Assembly (NCBI RefSeq): GCF_000406965.1
Contig: NZ_KE136357.1
Coordinates: 550,244 to 614,243 of the forward strand
Length of the DNA: 64,000 nucleotides
DNA from: Enterococcus avium ATCC 14025
GTDB lineage: Bacteria > Bacillota > Bacilli > Lactobacillales > Enterococcaceae
Reading direction: 5' to 3'
Position 1 is the first letter of the stretch. Every line of letters begins with the position of its first letter. A model generated the notes under the pieces. The model was given only the letters and a program-made list of their open reading frames with translations, was not told the DNA's origin and did not search any database. Shown here one piece after another: positions 7,130 to 16,319 of this stretch. Made by a program: the position numbers and the translations under genes.

Positions 7130-8590
7130 TCAATTGTTTTCACTCTTTTGGAAATAATTTTCTTCCAGTAGTTTTAGCGCAATTCTATATGACTCAACAG
7201 TATCAGAGTAATCACCTTTAATTATTTTTGCTCTTAATATATCAATTAACCTTTTTCTAAAGTAAGTATTATCAATAATATATTTTACGTCATAATTTGA
7301 CAGATAAAACCCGTCTTCGACCATAAGACATATAGAATTATAGTATTCTTCTTTTAATTCTAGCGCTTTATACAACGAAGCAAAATAGCTATATTCATAT
7401 CCTCTAAAACTACTATTTTTCTTTTTTTTAATTGATTCCAAAATCTTAATCATATCCATCCAATATTCTCTGCCCATCCCTTTTATTAACTCGTCAGAGA
7501 GATTGTATTTTGCTTCTTGTAAGAAGTCCAAATAAACATCATACTTTATTTCGTCCTCTTTTTTTTGCATACTTTTTTCTCTATTTTCAATTTCCTTTTT
7601 TTTATTTTCATAATCCTTGATTTCTACACTTAACTGTTTTGACTTTTCAATAACTTGATTTAATAGCTGATCCATTTGTCTTTTTAGAGAGAAAGAATAC
7701 TCTTCTCGAACATCTTCTATACTTTTACCACCGCTATTACCTAATATTTTTTCCCAAGCCTCGACAGTGCAATGATTCTCTCTCAAAAACAATAGATCTT
7801 GTTGAAGTAATTCTATAAATTTAGAAAAATCATCAAATGTATACTTATCAAATAAATTGTTTTTTGGTAAAACTGGATCGTAAACTGATGGAACTACTTT
7901 TTTATCTATATAGACTGTTTTATAATTATCTACTATGTTCTCCATCGTCATTACTAATAAGTTTTCGATATCGTATTTTGATTCACCAAAATTATCAGCA
8001 ATTATTTTTTCTAAAAGAATTCCTTTTGGTAGTTTTAAATCGCCAACGACTTTTCGTTTTCTCCACCACTTAAAAATTTTAACAATAGGTTTGTATTTTC
8101 CTTCGTTTTTCATGTTAATTTCTGTAGACCAAGAAATATGTTTCTTAGGATCAGTTAAATTCCACTCATCCTTTTCATGGTTTCCAATATAAAAATGATC
8201 AGCCTCTTTAACGATTGGCACAACATCAATATGATAATTGGCCATCTCAATTCCAATAGATTTAGATTGTAGTTTGACTTCTTTGTATTTACTGTTGTTT
8301 TTTAACACACTTTTCAATTCATTCAATACCTGAACTGGAGGCGTATCTCTTGTATAATTTGTTAGAACCACAATATCTACATCTTGATTTTCTTCATTTA
8401 AGCTTGGTCGTATCGAAGTATTTTTCGCATATGAACCAGATAAAAATGTATCAATGTGCTTAGTCTTATACTCAATGTGGTTCTTAAGATAATCTCTTAG
8501 ATTAGACTGTAAACTACTGACATATGACTTTGTTGTTTTGCTTAGTTCGATGTTCGTAAGTAAATTAGTAAAATAACTGGAGTTTCCCAT
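7130..8590 (-). CDS. CD-NTase (cGAS/DncV-like, SMODS) nucleotidyltransferase with C-terminal coiled-coil extension
   Basis: The 486-residue protein has the full nucleotidyltransferase signature: GSYAKNTSIRP (G52-S53), DVD (D70, D72) and the third acidic residue in HIDVVP (D122), then the SMODS-type WNLTDPKKHISW and KPIVKIFKWWRKRK stretches and an OAS-like YDPVLPKNNLFDKY segment near residue 238. Such enzymes make cyclic di- or trinucleotide alarms in CBASS phage defence. Residues from about 300 to 486 exceed the usual catalytic core: a Lys/Glu-rich coiled coil (about 300-350), then a helical domain I do not recognise. The start is four bases after the DUF6602-like gene, so the two are coupled. 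No Cap2, Cap3, HORMA or SAVED gene is nearby. Confidence 0.85.
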   Translation of the reverse strand: MGNSSYFTNLLTNIELSKTTKSYVSSLQSNLRDYLKNHIEYKTKHIDTFLSGSYAKNTSIRPSLNEENQDVDIVVLTNYTRDTPPVQVLNELKSVLKNNSKYKEVKLQSKSIGIEMANYHIDVVPIVKEADHFYIGNHEKDEWNLTDPKKHISWSTEINMKNEGKYKPIVKIFKWWRKRKVVGDLKLPKGILLEKIIADNFGESKYDIENLLVMTMENIVDNYKTVYIDKKVVPSVYDPVLPKNNLFDKYTFDDFSKFIELLQQDLLFLRENHCTVEAWEKILGNSGGKSIEDVREEYSFSLKRQMDQLLNQVIEKSKQLSVEIKDYENKKKEIENREKSMQKKEDEIKYDVYLDFLQEAKYNLSDELIKGMGREYWMDMIKILESIKKKKNSSFRGYEYSYFASLYKALELKEEYYNSICLMVEDGFYLSNYDVKYIIDNTYFRKRLIDILRAKIIKGDYSDTVESYRIALKLLEENYFQKSENN

Positions 8591-8594
8591 AAAT

Positions 8595-9410
8595 TCAATC
8601 CTCTCTTTTCAATTGGATACTATCTAATGAAAAGTCAGCGTACTCTCTTATATCGATAGCTGGGCTGGTGCCAAGTTTATAAAGCTCATCAAGTATAATA
8701 AAAAAGAAAGATAAAATGACTTCATCAGAATTAGAATTCACTACATTAACAGTATTGTCATTTTTATCCTTAATAGTTATAAATGAAAAATTGTTAATTG
8801 CACAACCTAAATCAATTGCTGGATATTCAGCTAAATATCGGCGAAGATTTTCAAAAGAAATAGAATTTGAAGCTAAAATACCACCGAGTATTTTTGTCAA
8901 AGCTCTTGCTGGTACGGTTTTTCCGGCTACAATCATAGGTCTAGAACTTCTATATAGCTTTCTTACCGACTGTATTTTTTTTTGAGCATATTCCAAATAC
9001 CCTTTATTAATTTCCTGTTTAACTTCAAATACTGCATAAACACTTTCAGAAGTAATAAATTTTTCTCCAACTTCTGTCTCGAAAATTAATGGAGTATAAA
9101 GTGAATCATATATTATTACATCTATTTGTTCACTCAAGTTTCCTTTAGAATCAAATATAAACCCTTTATCTACAGCATATTTACTGGGTAAAAAGCTTTT
9201 AAAAAAATTGATCCAAGCATTTTCACAATTATCACCTTTAGAAGTGGGATGATTAATATCAGCTTCTAGTTTTGTAATTAATGTTTTTTGCTTATTCTCT
9301 AATAAAGATTTAATTGACGTCAAAGTGGGAACCCCTCTCAAATAAATTCTTGCATAAAGTATATCATGGTTTAATCTATTCATATGTTCTGTCTTAGTAA
9401 ATGTGTCCAC
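8595..9410 (-). CDS. DUF6602-like protein, predicted PD-(D/E)XK nuclease fold
   Basis: The 271-residue protein contains the pattern QIDVII-YD (D97), then SESVYAVFEVK (E129, K131), with a preceding acidic residue in CENAW (E63). Together these fit a PD-(D/E)XK nuclease core and recall DUF6602, found beside nucleotidyltransferases. The role is unproven; it could be the nucleic-acid-cutting arm of the island or a nucleotide sensor. The start is uncertain: the GTG at 9408-9410 gives the longest frame but has no clear ribosome binding site; an ATG nine codons later (9381-9383) is no better. It is followed after four bases by the CD-NTase gene and preceded by 166 AT-rich bases after the SIR2 gene. 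Confidence 0.7.
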   Translation of the reverse strand: MDTFTKTEHMNRLNHDILYARIYLRGVPTLTSIKSLLENKQKTLITKLEADINHPTSKGDNCENAWINFFKSFLPSKYAVDKGFIFDSKGNLSEQIDVIIYDSLYTPLIFETEVGEKFITSESVYAVFEVKQEINKGYLEYAQKKIQSVRKLYRSSRPMIVAGKTVPARALTKILGGILASNSISFENLRRYLAEYPAIDLGCAINNFSFITIKDKNDNTVNVVNSNSDEVILSFFFIILDELYKLGTSPAIDIREYADFSLDSIQLKRED

Positions 9411-9576
9411 AAAAAATCGTTACTCAAATATTAAACGTTTAGTCTTGTATTTGTGTAACGAGCAGTTATTTTAGAAAATGTTACTACTTTTTTTACTAGT
9501 TATTAATCAGATTTAAAAACTTTATCTTTTCTTTCCCAATGAAAAGGTAGCAAAGGTTACTTACTAACACTACTAC

Positions 9577-12480
9577 TTATGAGTAGTTCCAAAATTCTTC
9601 TTCTGAGGCTATATATTTGAAGAATATTTTCTTCTGCTCTTCTTTTGCATCACCATTGTTAATGTCTTTGATCAAATTTTTTTTGATTTTTTCTTTTCCG
9701 TGAATTAAAATTTTCTCTCTGTAGAAATCATTCTTAAATAGGTTTACCCACATATATTCCTTAAAATCAATTTTTGAATAATCAAATGACTCATAATTGA
9801 AAATGAAATCAAGAAAAACAGAACTTGTGGTAAAAGGCTTTAAAAATTCAATATTATCCACTGTACCTAACAAATAGAAAACTATGGATTTCTCAATTGT
9901 TTCCTTTTCTGGATCAGGAAAACTACTGTATCCTGACTTCCTTTTTTCAATTGTTTGATCAATTAACTGTACAAATTCTCTTTTAACAGACTCATCGATG
10001 TGTATAACATCAAGGCGTATTAGATTCAAAAGAACTCCAGAATCCAGAATAATCACATTCTTATTAATCAGAACAGAATATTCTCGTTTCTGCTTCTCAG
10101 ACATCATTGGGTACATTAAGCCTAAAAAATTAACTCTCTCCCGAGTATGGATCATTTCTAACTCAAGTTGTCTAATAGTGGTCTGTATTTTTTCATTTCT
10201 ATAAAAAGATTCGTTTTCTTTCAGCTTAGATATCAGCTTAAGAAAATCATGTCCTTCTCGAGCCTCTTTTCCTAATCTCTCTAATAAAAGAACAAAATAG
10301 TCAACAGATATTTTCGATCCTTGAGATATAAAATAGTTGATTACCTTAATTAAACTAATTGATATTTTAGGATCAACCCCACGAAAATCATTAAATGTTG
10401 GATGGGCCAACATTTCAAAAATCGATGTAAGAATTTGTTTTTTATCGTTTTCATCTACTTCACAATGCATTAAAAGAAAGAAAAAAATAGGAAGTTGCTC
10501 AAATAACTTTTTACTCCCTTTTTCCAAACAAAAAATAGTAGATTCACAAAAATTCTTAAAAATATTCGTAACACTTGTTTCTTCATCAAAGGTAATATTT
10601 GGGATTTTATGATCTATAATATATTTTTTTATTTCTGAATAATCGGAATAAGAAATAAAAATATTAACATCATCAGCACACCACTCATATTTTTTTAATG
10701 GGGTTCCAAATCCAAATAAAATATCTTTTTTCTTTTCGATTTGCTTTTGTGATATTAACAAAGCTTTCAAATAGACAGTAAAAAAAACTTTTGTTTCAAG
10801 GTATGAGTCTATTAGAACTCCATTTTTCCGAATGAACAGAAAGTGGTGATAAGCAATTGTTTGGATTTCAGGCAAATCCCCAAACTCTTTATTAGTATGT
10901 GCGTATGGGTTTTCATAATAATTTTCTGTTTTAAGTAATAAATCTTCCATTTTCTTGAATTTCTGAATGTCATAACCACTTTGAACTATTTTATATAAGT
11001 AATCATAGGCCAGCTTTTCCTTTTTTGATAACATTTCATAGTATCTAATTACTTCATGCTTTGAATATCCTTCTCTCATCACCCTTTTTTTGAAAAGAAT
11101 CTCGTTAAATTTGTAAAGTAGAGTTTCCCATCTCGTTAGTTGATTAATCTCATTTTTTTCCATTTGATAATATTTTTTTAGTTCTCCATCTGAAATATTA
11201 ATAATCGAGCGATAGTAATTTTTAACTAATTCACTTTCGTCAGAATTAACTAATTGTTTTTCAAGCTCTTCATATTGAAAAGTACAGGCTAAATCATAAA
11301 GAATAGATTCATTATCATTCACCCTGTAAATTTCGATCGGTTCAGAAATCCTATCCTTAAAATAATACACAGAATAAATTCCTGCTCTGTTCCAATAATC
11401 ACAAATCGTTGGGTCATTACTCAGACTCACCCAATTTCTGAACATTCTTTCATCATAAAAACCAATACTACCACTTTCATAATTATCATCCTTAATCCCA
11501 CTAACTACTTTCAAGTCATCAATATTAATCCAACTCATTGAATCAAAAACAGAATATCTGCCTTTTAAGAAAGCTGCATAATCCGTAAGGCTCATATCTA
11601 GATCATCATCTTTTATAATCTGTAAACAAGTATATAATCGTTTTCCTACATCATGCTCTAAGTCAGCGTGCTCAAACCTCTCAATCAATGATTCATCTAA
11701 AAATGAGCTGTCAATTATTGAAAGATTTTTGTGTCGCCAGTATTTTAGCTCAAATTCTTCTGGTTTCTGATTTTGAATAATATAATTTTTATGTCTTAAA
11801 TTTTGAACAGATTCTTTTGAAGATAAGTAATCAATCCAGCTCATAATCTGTTTCAAGTTGTAATCATTTAGAGAATAACCCACGAATAGAAAAACGTGAT
11901 TTACTAATAGAGATTTAATGAACGTTTCAATCAGTATGTGCTTATTTGAATAGTTTAAGTAGTCATCTTCTCTCAAAACAATGTTTTCTAAGTCGTCTAT
12001 ATCTCCGTGCATTTTTATGATGTAATGTTCCCCTTGGTTTGATAATAGCATTCCATCAGAAGAAACTACTCTATATTGAGAATCGTTCATATCACCTGAG
12101 GATTCTAACAGTTTGTCATAATTAGTCGTTATAATGTGATTGGGTAGCATATTGACAATTAGTTTATGCAGTGGATTTGAGAAAAAGTTCTCGTTCTTAA
12201 GCTCATGCCCAATGATCTCAAAATACTTTTTGGTGTCCGTATCGTAAACATATTGCGGAATTTTGAGCAGTTCGTCTGAAGAGAACTTATAATTGCCTTT
12301 TTCAGAAGATCGACAATATGGACCATAATTGATTTCTTCAGCAAATACTTTAACTAATTCAGACCATGATGGTAATCCCGAGTTAGCGGATACACCAGCA
12401 CCCACAAATATAACCAAATTATTATTTTCAAGAGCTTCTCGAATTTTCCTAAATTCGGGTAAATATGTTTGCTTGGACAT
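9577..12480 (-). CDS. SIR2-domain protein, 967 aa, probable NAD-consuming defence effector
   Basis: The N-terminal 230 residues form a SIR2-like domain: GAGVSANSGLPSW (27-39), TTNYD (118-122), the catalytic-type His in MHGD (H158) and LFVGYSLND (198-206). Bacterial defence proteins of this kind (ThsA, DSR1/DSR2, SIR2-Argonaute partners) deplete NAD+ on phage sensing. The remaining 730 or so residues are helical, rich in Lys, Glu, Phe and Tyr, and show no domain I recognise; length and layout are like DSR2. The ATG has an AGAGGT site, and a TATAAT box lies at 12518-12523. It is first of three co-directional genes with the DUF6602-like and CD-NTase genes. Whether the three form one system or SIR2 stands alone cannot be told from sequence. 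Confidence 0.85.
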   Translation of the reverse strand: MSKQTYLPEFRKIREALENNNLVIFVGAGVSANSGLPSWSELVKVFAEEINYGPYCRSSEKGNYKFSSDELLKIPQYVYDTDTKKYFEIIGHELKNENFFSNPLHKLIVNMLPNHIITTNYDKLLESSGDMNDSQYRVVSSDGMLLSNQGEHYIIKMHGDIDDLENIVLREDDYLNYSNKHILIETFIKSLLVNHVFLFVGYSLNDYNLKQIMSWIDYLSSKESVQNLRHKNYIIQNQKPEEFELKYWRHKNLSIIDSSFLDESLIERFEHADLEHDVGKRLYTCLQIIKDDDLDMSLTDYAAFLKGRYSVFDSMSWINIDDLKVVSGIKDDNYESGSIGFYDERMFRNWVSLSNDPTICDYWNRAGIYSVYYFKDRISEPIEIYRVNDNESILYDLACTFQYEELEKQLVNSDESELVKNYYRSIINISDGELKKYYQMEKNEINQLTRWETLLYKFNEILFKKRVMREGYSKHEVIRYYEMLSKKEKLAYDYLYKIVQSGYDIQKFKKMEDLLLKTENYYENPYAHTNKEFGDLPEIQTIAYHHFLFIRKNGVLIDSYLETKVFFTVYLKALLISQKQIEKKKDILFGFGTPLKKYEWCADDVNIFISYSDYSEIKKYIIDHKIPNITFDEETSVTNIFKNFCESTIFCLEKGSKKLFEQLPIFFFLLMHCEVDENDKKQILTSIFEMLAHPTFNDFRGVDPKISISLIKVINYFISQGSKISVDYFVLLLERLGKEAREGHDFLKLISKLKENESFYRNEKIQTTIRQLELEMIHTRERVNFLGLMYPMMSEKQKREYSVLINKNVIILDSGVLLNLIRLDVIHIDESVKREFVQLIDQTIEKRKSGYSSFPDPEKETIEKSIVFYLLGTVDNIEFLKPFTTSSVFLDFIFNYESFDYSKIDFKEYMWVNLFKNDFYREKILIHGKEKIKKNLIKDINNGDAKEEQKKIFFKYIASEEEFWNYS

Positions 12481-12859
12481 TTCAAAACCTCTTTCTAAGG
12501 AAAATATTCTCCTCTTGATTATACCAATGTTCGAATAACTATTACTATCAATTATAAATTAGAAACCTAAAAAGAAAATGCTCGGTAAGATTTGTCAAAG
12601 AATATATCTCTTTCTTTTAGTTCACCTTGAAAAGAAAGATGTATTTTTGTCAAACAAGTTAATTTTTTTATACCGATTTTGTACTTTATTTTTTAACAAA
12701 ATAGACAGCTGTCAGCCATATATTTGAATTTTATTCCGCAAAATAATAAAGTTCAAAGCGAAATAAAGTCAATTCTAAATTTAATGGACTTTATCAAATA
12801 TTCTTTGGTATGCCAATGATTAGTGATGATTCCTCAAAAGTACAAAAAAATTTACTTAT
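12481..12859 (-). promoter_or_regulatory. AT-rich upstream region of the SIR2 gene with a candidate -10 box
   Basis: About 380 bases with no gene. On the minus strand TGGTATAAT provides a TATAAT (12518-12523) with an extended TGG, 37 bases before the SIR2 start; no good -35 box lies at 16-18 bases, so it may be an extended -10 promoter. I see nothing else structured here. Confidence 0.35.
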
Positions 12860-12907
12860 AACAACCAACATTCGTTCTAGCCATATCAAACGAATGTTGG
12901 TTGTTTT
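12860..12907 (-). terminator. Long terminator-like hairpin after the sugar locus
   Basis: A perfect 17-bp stem (AACAACCAACATTCGTT with its complement at 12889-12905) and a 12-base loop, 24 bases after the end of the GPH carrier gene. The T run is better on the plus strand (TTTTA); on the minus strand it follows after seven bases. It separates the sugar locus from the SIR2 promoter. Confidence 0.65.
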
Positions 12908-12930
12908 ATGTTCATGCCTTTTCAATCTAA

Positions 12931-14276
12931 TTATGCCATCGGAGAGTTGCTTTTTTCTTTCAAAAGTGACTTTTTCTTAGAGAAAACAAAGCCGTAGTTA
13001 AAGACTAGAATGGTCAAAATATACAAAACAAAAGGAATGGCAAAGGTTGAAACAATGATTCCAACAGACGCGCTGTTCAGCTGTTCCTTATTTGCAACAT
13101 AACCTGTATAAGATAAGACAAATCCAGGGACAGCACCACCTAAAGCCATCGCAAATTTCATGATAAGTGAGTTCAGTGACGCGATTAATCCTGCTGGTTC
13201 AAAGCCCAGTTTTTTGCGAACGATATCAACATTATCAGCAGAGATGCTGTACTGCAAAGTGTTCGTAAAGCCTAATCCGAATTGCACCAAGACATAGCCT
13301 ATCAAAAAGGCAAGCTTTAAATTCTTAAACGCCATTAGAAAGAGCATAGAAATGCTAATTATTACCAGAGCGGCAGTATATAAGTTGATTTTTCCAATTC
13401 TTTTAGAAATGCTTGGTACAAGAATCCCAGCACCTAAAGCCCCGAACAAACCAATGAAACTCGCTAAACTTAATAAGCGCGGTTCCTTTATAATATAGCT
13501 TAAATAATACAACAGAGAGCCGTTAAAAATATTTGTAGCGGCGGTAATAAAGAGCATACTGATAAAGAGAGTCGCAACTTCTTTAATCTTCAAAATCTTT
13601 AGTGCATCTTTGATTGAGTAGTGTTTCTTTTTCGATTTTGAAGGCTCCATGTGTTCAATCACTCGTTCCTTAAGCGTTAAGGTTCCCACAATGGTAAAAA
13701 GAAGGCCACTACGATGACAGTTCCAACGATTAAGATCAGATAGCCGGAAATTTTACTGCTATTATTTGCCAGAATTAAAGGAGCGGCGATATTTAACAAT
13801 GTTGGCCCTACGGTGTAGGAAATCCCTTTAATCGAAGACAATATATTGCGCTCAGATTCTTGAGTTGTCAATACGGGAATCAAGCTGTTTAACGGAATAT
13901 CCATCAAATCGAAGGTGATGCCTAGCAGAATATAGGAAAAACTGATCGCTAAAATTTTCTGTCCTTCAAAAAGCAATGGAGAAAACCATACTAATAAGTA
14001 ATTGAGACAACAGATAAGTGAACCTGCGATTAGAATTGGTTTGTACTTTCCGATTTTCGTCCGGGGAAAGCGATCAATCAGAAAACCAAGCAAGGGATCA
14101 CTTACCCCATCCAACAATCTTGAAATCAAGAACAAGGTACCGACAATGGCGGGATCAATTCCCACGACATCCGTATAAAAGATTAAGAGATAGGTATTCA
14201 ACAACGTCATGATTGGTATGTTTCCTAAATTCGTTAAAGCAAAACCGATTTTTTCAATTATCCCGATTTTCGTCAC
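12931..14276 (-). pseudogene. GPH-family (MelB/YicJ-like) sugar carrier broken by a frameshift
   Basis: Two overlapping frames together encode one glycoside-pentoside-hexuronide:cation symporter of about 450 residues. The N half has IGFALTNLGNIPIM and the family stretch RLLDGVSDPLLGFLIDRFPRTKIGKYKPILI; the C half resumes at GTLTLKERVIEH and holds the remaining membrane segments. The frames overlap at 13677-13689, beside a run of five A (13696-13700); a single inserted base would restore the gene. I place the start at the GTG 14274-14276, with AGAGGTGG nine bases upstream; the upstream extension overlaps the GH78 gene and does not look like this family. It would have imported the substrate of the GH78 enzyme. 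Confidence 0.8.
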
Positions 14277-14313
14277 TTGTATTTTCCACCTCTCTTCTTC
14301 AAAAGCAACAGTA

Positions 14314-16308
14314 TCAATAACTATTCCCGACCAATTCTTTTGGTAAATCGAAGGCATATTCCATATTCGCTTTAAGGACGACATCCGTACCATTTAGCAA
14401 CATTGTGCCCCCTTCTTTCGTCGAACAAACAACTAGCGTATTTGCTTCTTTTTTAATTCGTATCGACCCTCCTTTTATTGGAAATGTACAATCGATCGCA
14501 GAAAAACATTCAAGCTTTGGTTCGACAGAAAAGGTTTGATACCCTGGCGAGGTTGGTCGGATACCTGCAAAATATCTGCCTAACAAATAGATTGGACTAG
14601 CTCCCCAAGCGTGACACAAACTTTTGCCAAATGGATCTCCGTACATTTCGTAAACAGCATTCCCCTTTTCATCAGGGATATATTCTTCCCAAAAGGTAAC
14701 GGCATCCTGCTGGACCATGCCGCCCCAGTAATCACAAATAATGTTAAAGACTCGATCGGTTTGACCTAGCTTACATAATGCGTCTTGTTCAAAAAATTTG
14801 AAATAAGGAGTGGTGATTTGAGTAATCTCCTCGTTTAACAGGACGTTTTGTAAGATTTTTTCCGCTTTTAACTTATCCACAAAATCAAATAGAACAGCAA
14901 AAATATTGGCGTGTCTTGTAACATGTCGTTTACCCGATTCATAGGAATCAATAAAGGCGCCCTTTTCCTCATCCCAAAAATAAGTCATCAGGTTTCTTTC
15001 TAGCTGCTTATACTTAGCTGAATACTCACTCGTGTCTTCACCAACAACTGATCCGCAAACGATCATTGCGTTATAAGCCTTCAGCAGCAATATCTGCTCA
15101 GCAGCTAACGTACCTTCCTTATCCATTTCTGACCAATCAATAAAGATCCAGTCTTTTTCTCTTCCATAGATAAAGCCCAACTCGTTAGTTTGAGCTAGTA
15201 GATAATCCATCATGGATTTCATTTTTGGATAAATCTGTTTCAAGAATTCTTTGTTACCGGTCATCATGTAATAGTTTTCTACTGCGATAACCCACAATAT
15301 CGAGTAATCCACAATGGTATTCATATGCTGCTTAATCTCATTTTGCCCACGCAGCGCAAGCATAGTCCTAGTGTTAATGTCCTCATCAAAGAATAAGTAT
15401 TGATTGATAAAGTAACTTTGATAAGCATCTCCTGACCAAATCCAACGATCTCGTTTGATTCCATCTAAGAAAAACATTCCGCTGCATAAGGTAAAGGTTT
15501 CCACTGAAATATTCCAAATACGATTCATTAACTCATTGTCGGAATCAAAGGAAGCTTGATTTTTTAAAGGAATAAACTCATGGATCGCCTCTATTTCAAC
15601 TTGTTCTGGAGTAGTCTCCGGGATAAACAGGTAACGGAATGCTCGTTTCCGCGGCGTACTATTTGCGTCGGCATTTTCTTCTTTGTAGTAGCACATGTCA
15701 ATGTCCAATGCTTCCGCATCGGACTCGCCATAGCAAATCGTTATCGGTTTATCTAATGCTAATTTCTTAATGTCTAATGTACCGAAAACTGCTCGTCCGT
15801 AGTCGATCAAAACACCACCATTGATTGACGAAACAGTCGCTGCTTGCACCCTTTCCGTATTGAAATAGACGTTATTTGGGTCCTGTTCTTTATCTGTATA
15901 CAATGTGCTACTGCCAGCAGGCAATTCTTCAACAAAATTACTTGCTGACCAGCCACCATCACTCTTAATTATTTCACCTTCGATATAAGCAGCCGGCAGG
16001 CCAGCTGTGTTGCCGACAAACACCCGGATTTTATTTTTCCCTGGTTCACAAAGAATTTTTTTACCAAAAGGAAATTTTTCTCCATTGACTTCAACATAGC
16101 CGATACCGATTGCATGAACCACAAAACTCGTTGCCTTTTCCAAGGTGTAATAACGTTTAAACTTTACATTCTTATGACAATCATCCATATTCCAGTAGGC
16201 AGGCCAATCATAGCTGCGCTCTTCTCTTGAAAAATTCTGCAATAATCCTTGTCGAATCTCAAAATCTCCCGGATACCATATCCATCTTGCATTTTCTGTT
16301 TTTTCCAT
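14314..16308 (-). CDS. GH78-type alpha-L-rhamnosidase (six-hairpin glycosidase)
   Basis: The 664-residue protein lacks a signal peptide, so it acts in the cytoplasm. It has an N-terminal beta-sandwich region, then an (alpha/alpha)6 barrel with the GH78 stretch FFLDGIKRDRWIWSGDAYQS (about residue 280) and the later DWIFIDWSEMDKEGT, and a C-terminal beta domain (GYQTFSVEPKL). GH78 enzymes release L-rhamnose from plant glycosides or oligosaccharides. It is shorter than many GH78 proteins (often about 900) but the core is whole. It sits between two sugar carriers on the same strand, with an AraC regulator reading away. The exact substrate is unknown. Confidence 0.8.
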   Translation of the reverse strand: MEKTENARWIWYPGDFEIRQGLLQNFSREERSYDWPAYWNMDDCHKNVKFKRYYTLEKATSFVVHAIGIGYVEVNGEKFPFGKKILCEPGKNKIRVFVGNTAGLPAAYIEGEIIKSDGGWSASNFVEELPAGSSTLYTDKEQDPNNVYFNTERVQAATVSSINGGVLIDYGRAVFGTLDIKKLALDKPITICYGESDAEALDIDMCYYKEENADANSTPRKRAFRYLFIPETTPEQVEIEAIHEFIPLKNQASFDSDNELMNRIWNISVETFTLCSGMFFLDGIKRDRWIWSGDAYQSYFINQYLFFDEDINTRTMLALRGQNEIKQHMNTIVDYSILWVIAVENYYMMTGNKEFLKQIYPKMKSMMDYLLAQTNELGFIYGREKDWIFIDWSEMDKEGTLAAEQILLLKAYNAMIVCGSVVGEDTSEYSAKYKQLERNLMTYFWDEEKGAFIDSYESGKRHVTRHANIFAVLFDFVDKLKAEKILQNVLLNEEITQITTPYFKFFEQDALCKLGQTDRVFNIICDYWGGMVQQDAVTFWEEYIPDEKGNAVYEMYGDPFGKSLCHAWGASPIYLLGRYFAGIRPTSPGYQTFSVEPKLECFSAIDCTFPIKGGSIRIKKEANTLVVCSTKEGGTMLLNGTDVVLKANMEYAFDLPKELVGNSY

Positions 16309-16319
16309 CGTTATCCCAC

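Noticed and set aside
7130-12480. Standard CBASS, Thoeris, AVAST or Argonaute system
   Set aside because: No Cap2, Cap3, HORMA, TRIP13, SAVED, ThsB-type TIR, STAND ATPase or Argonaute gene is present; only the CD-NTase and SIR2 parts match known themes.
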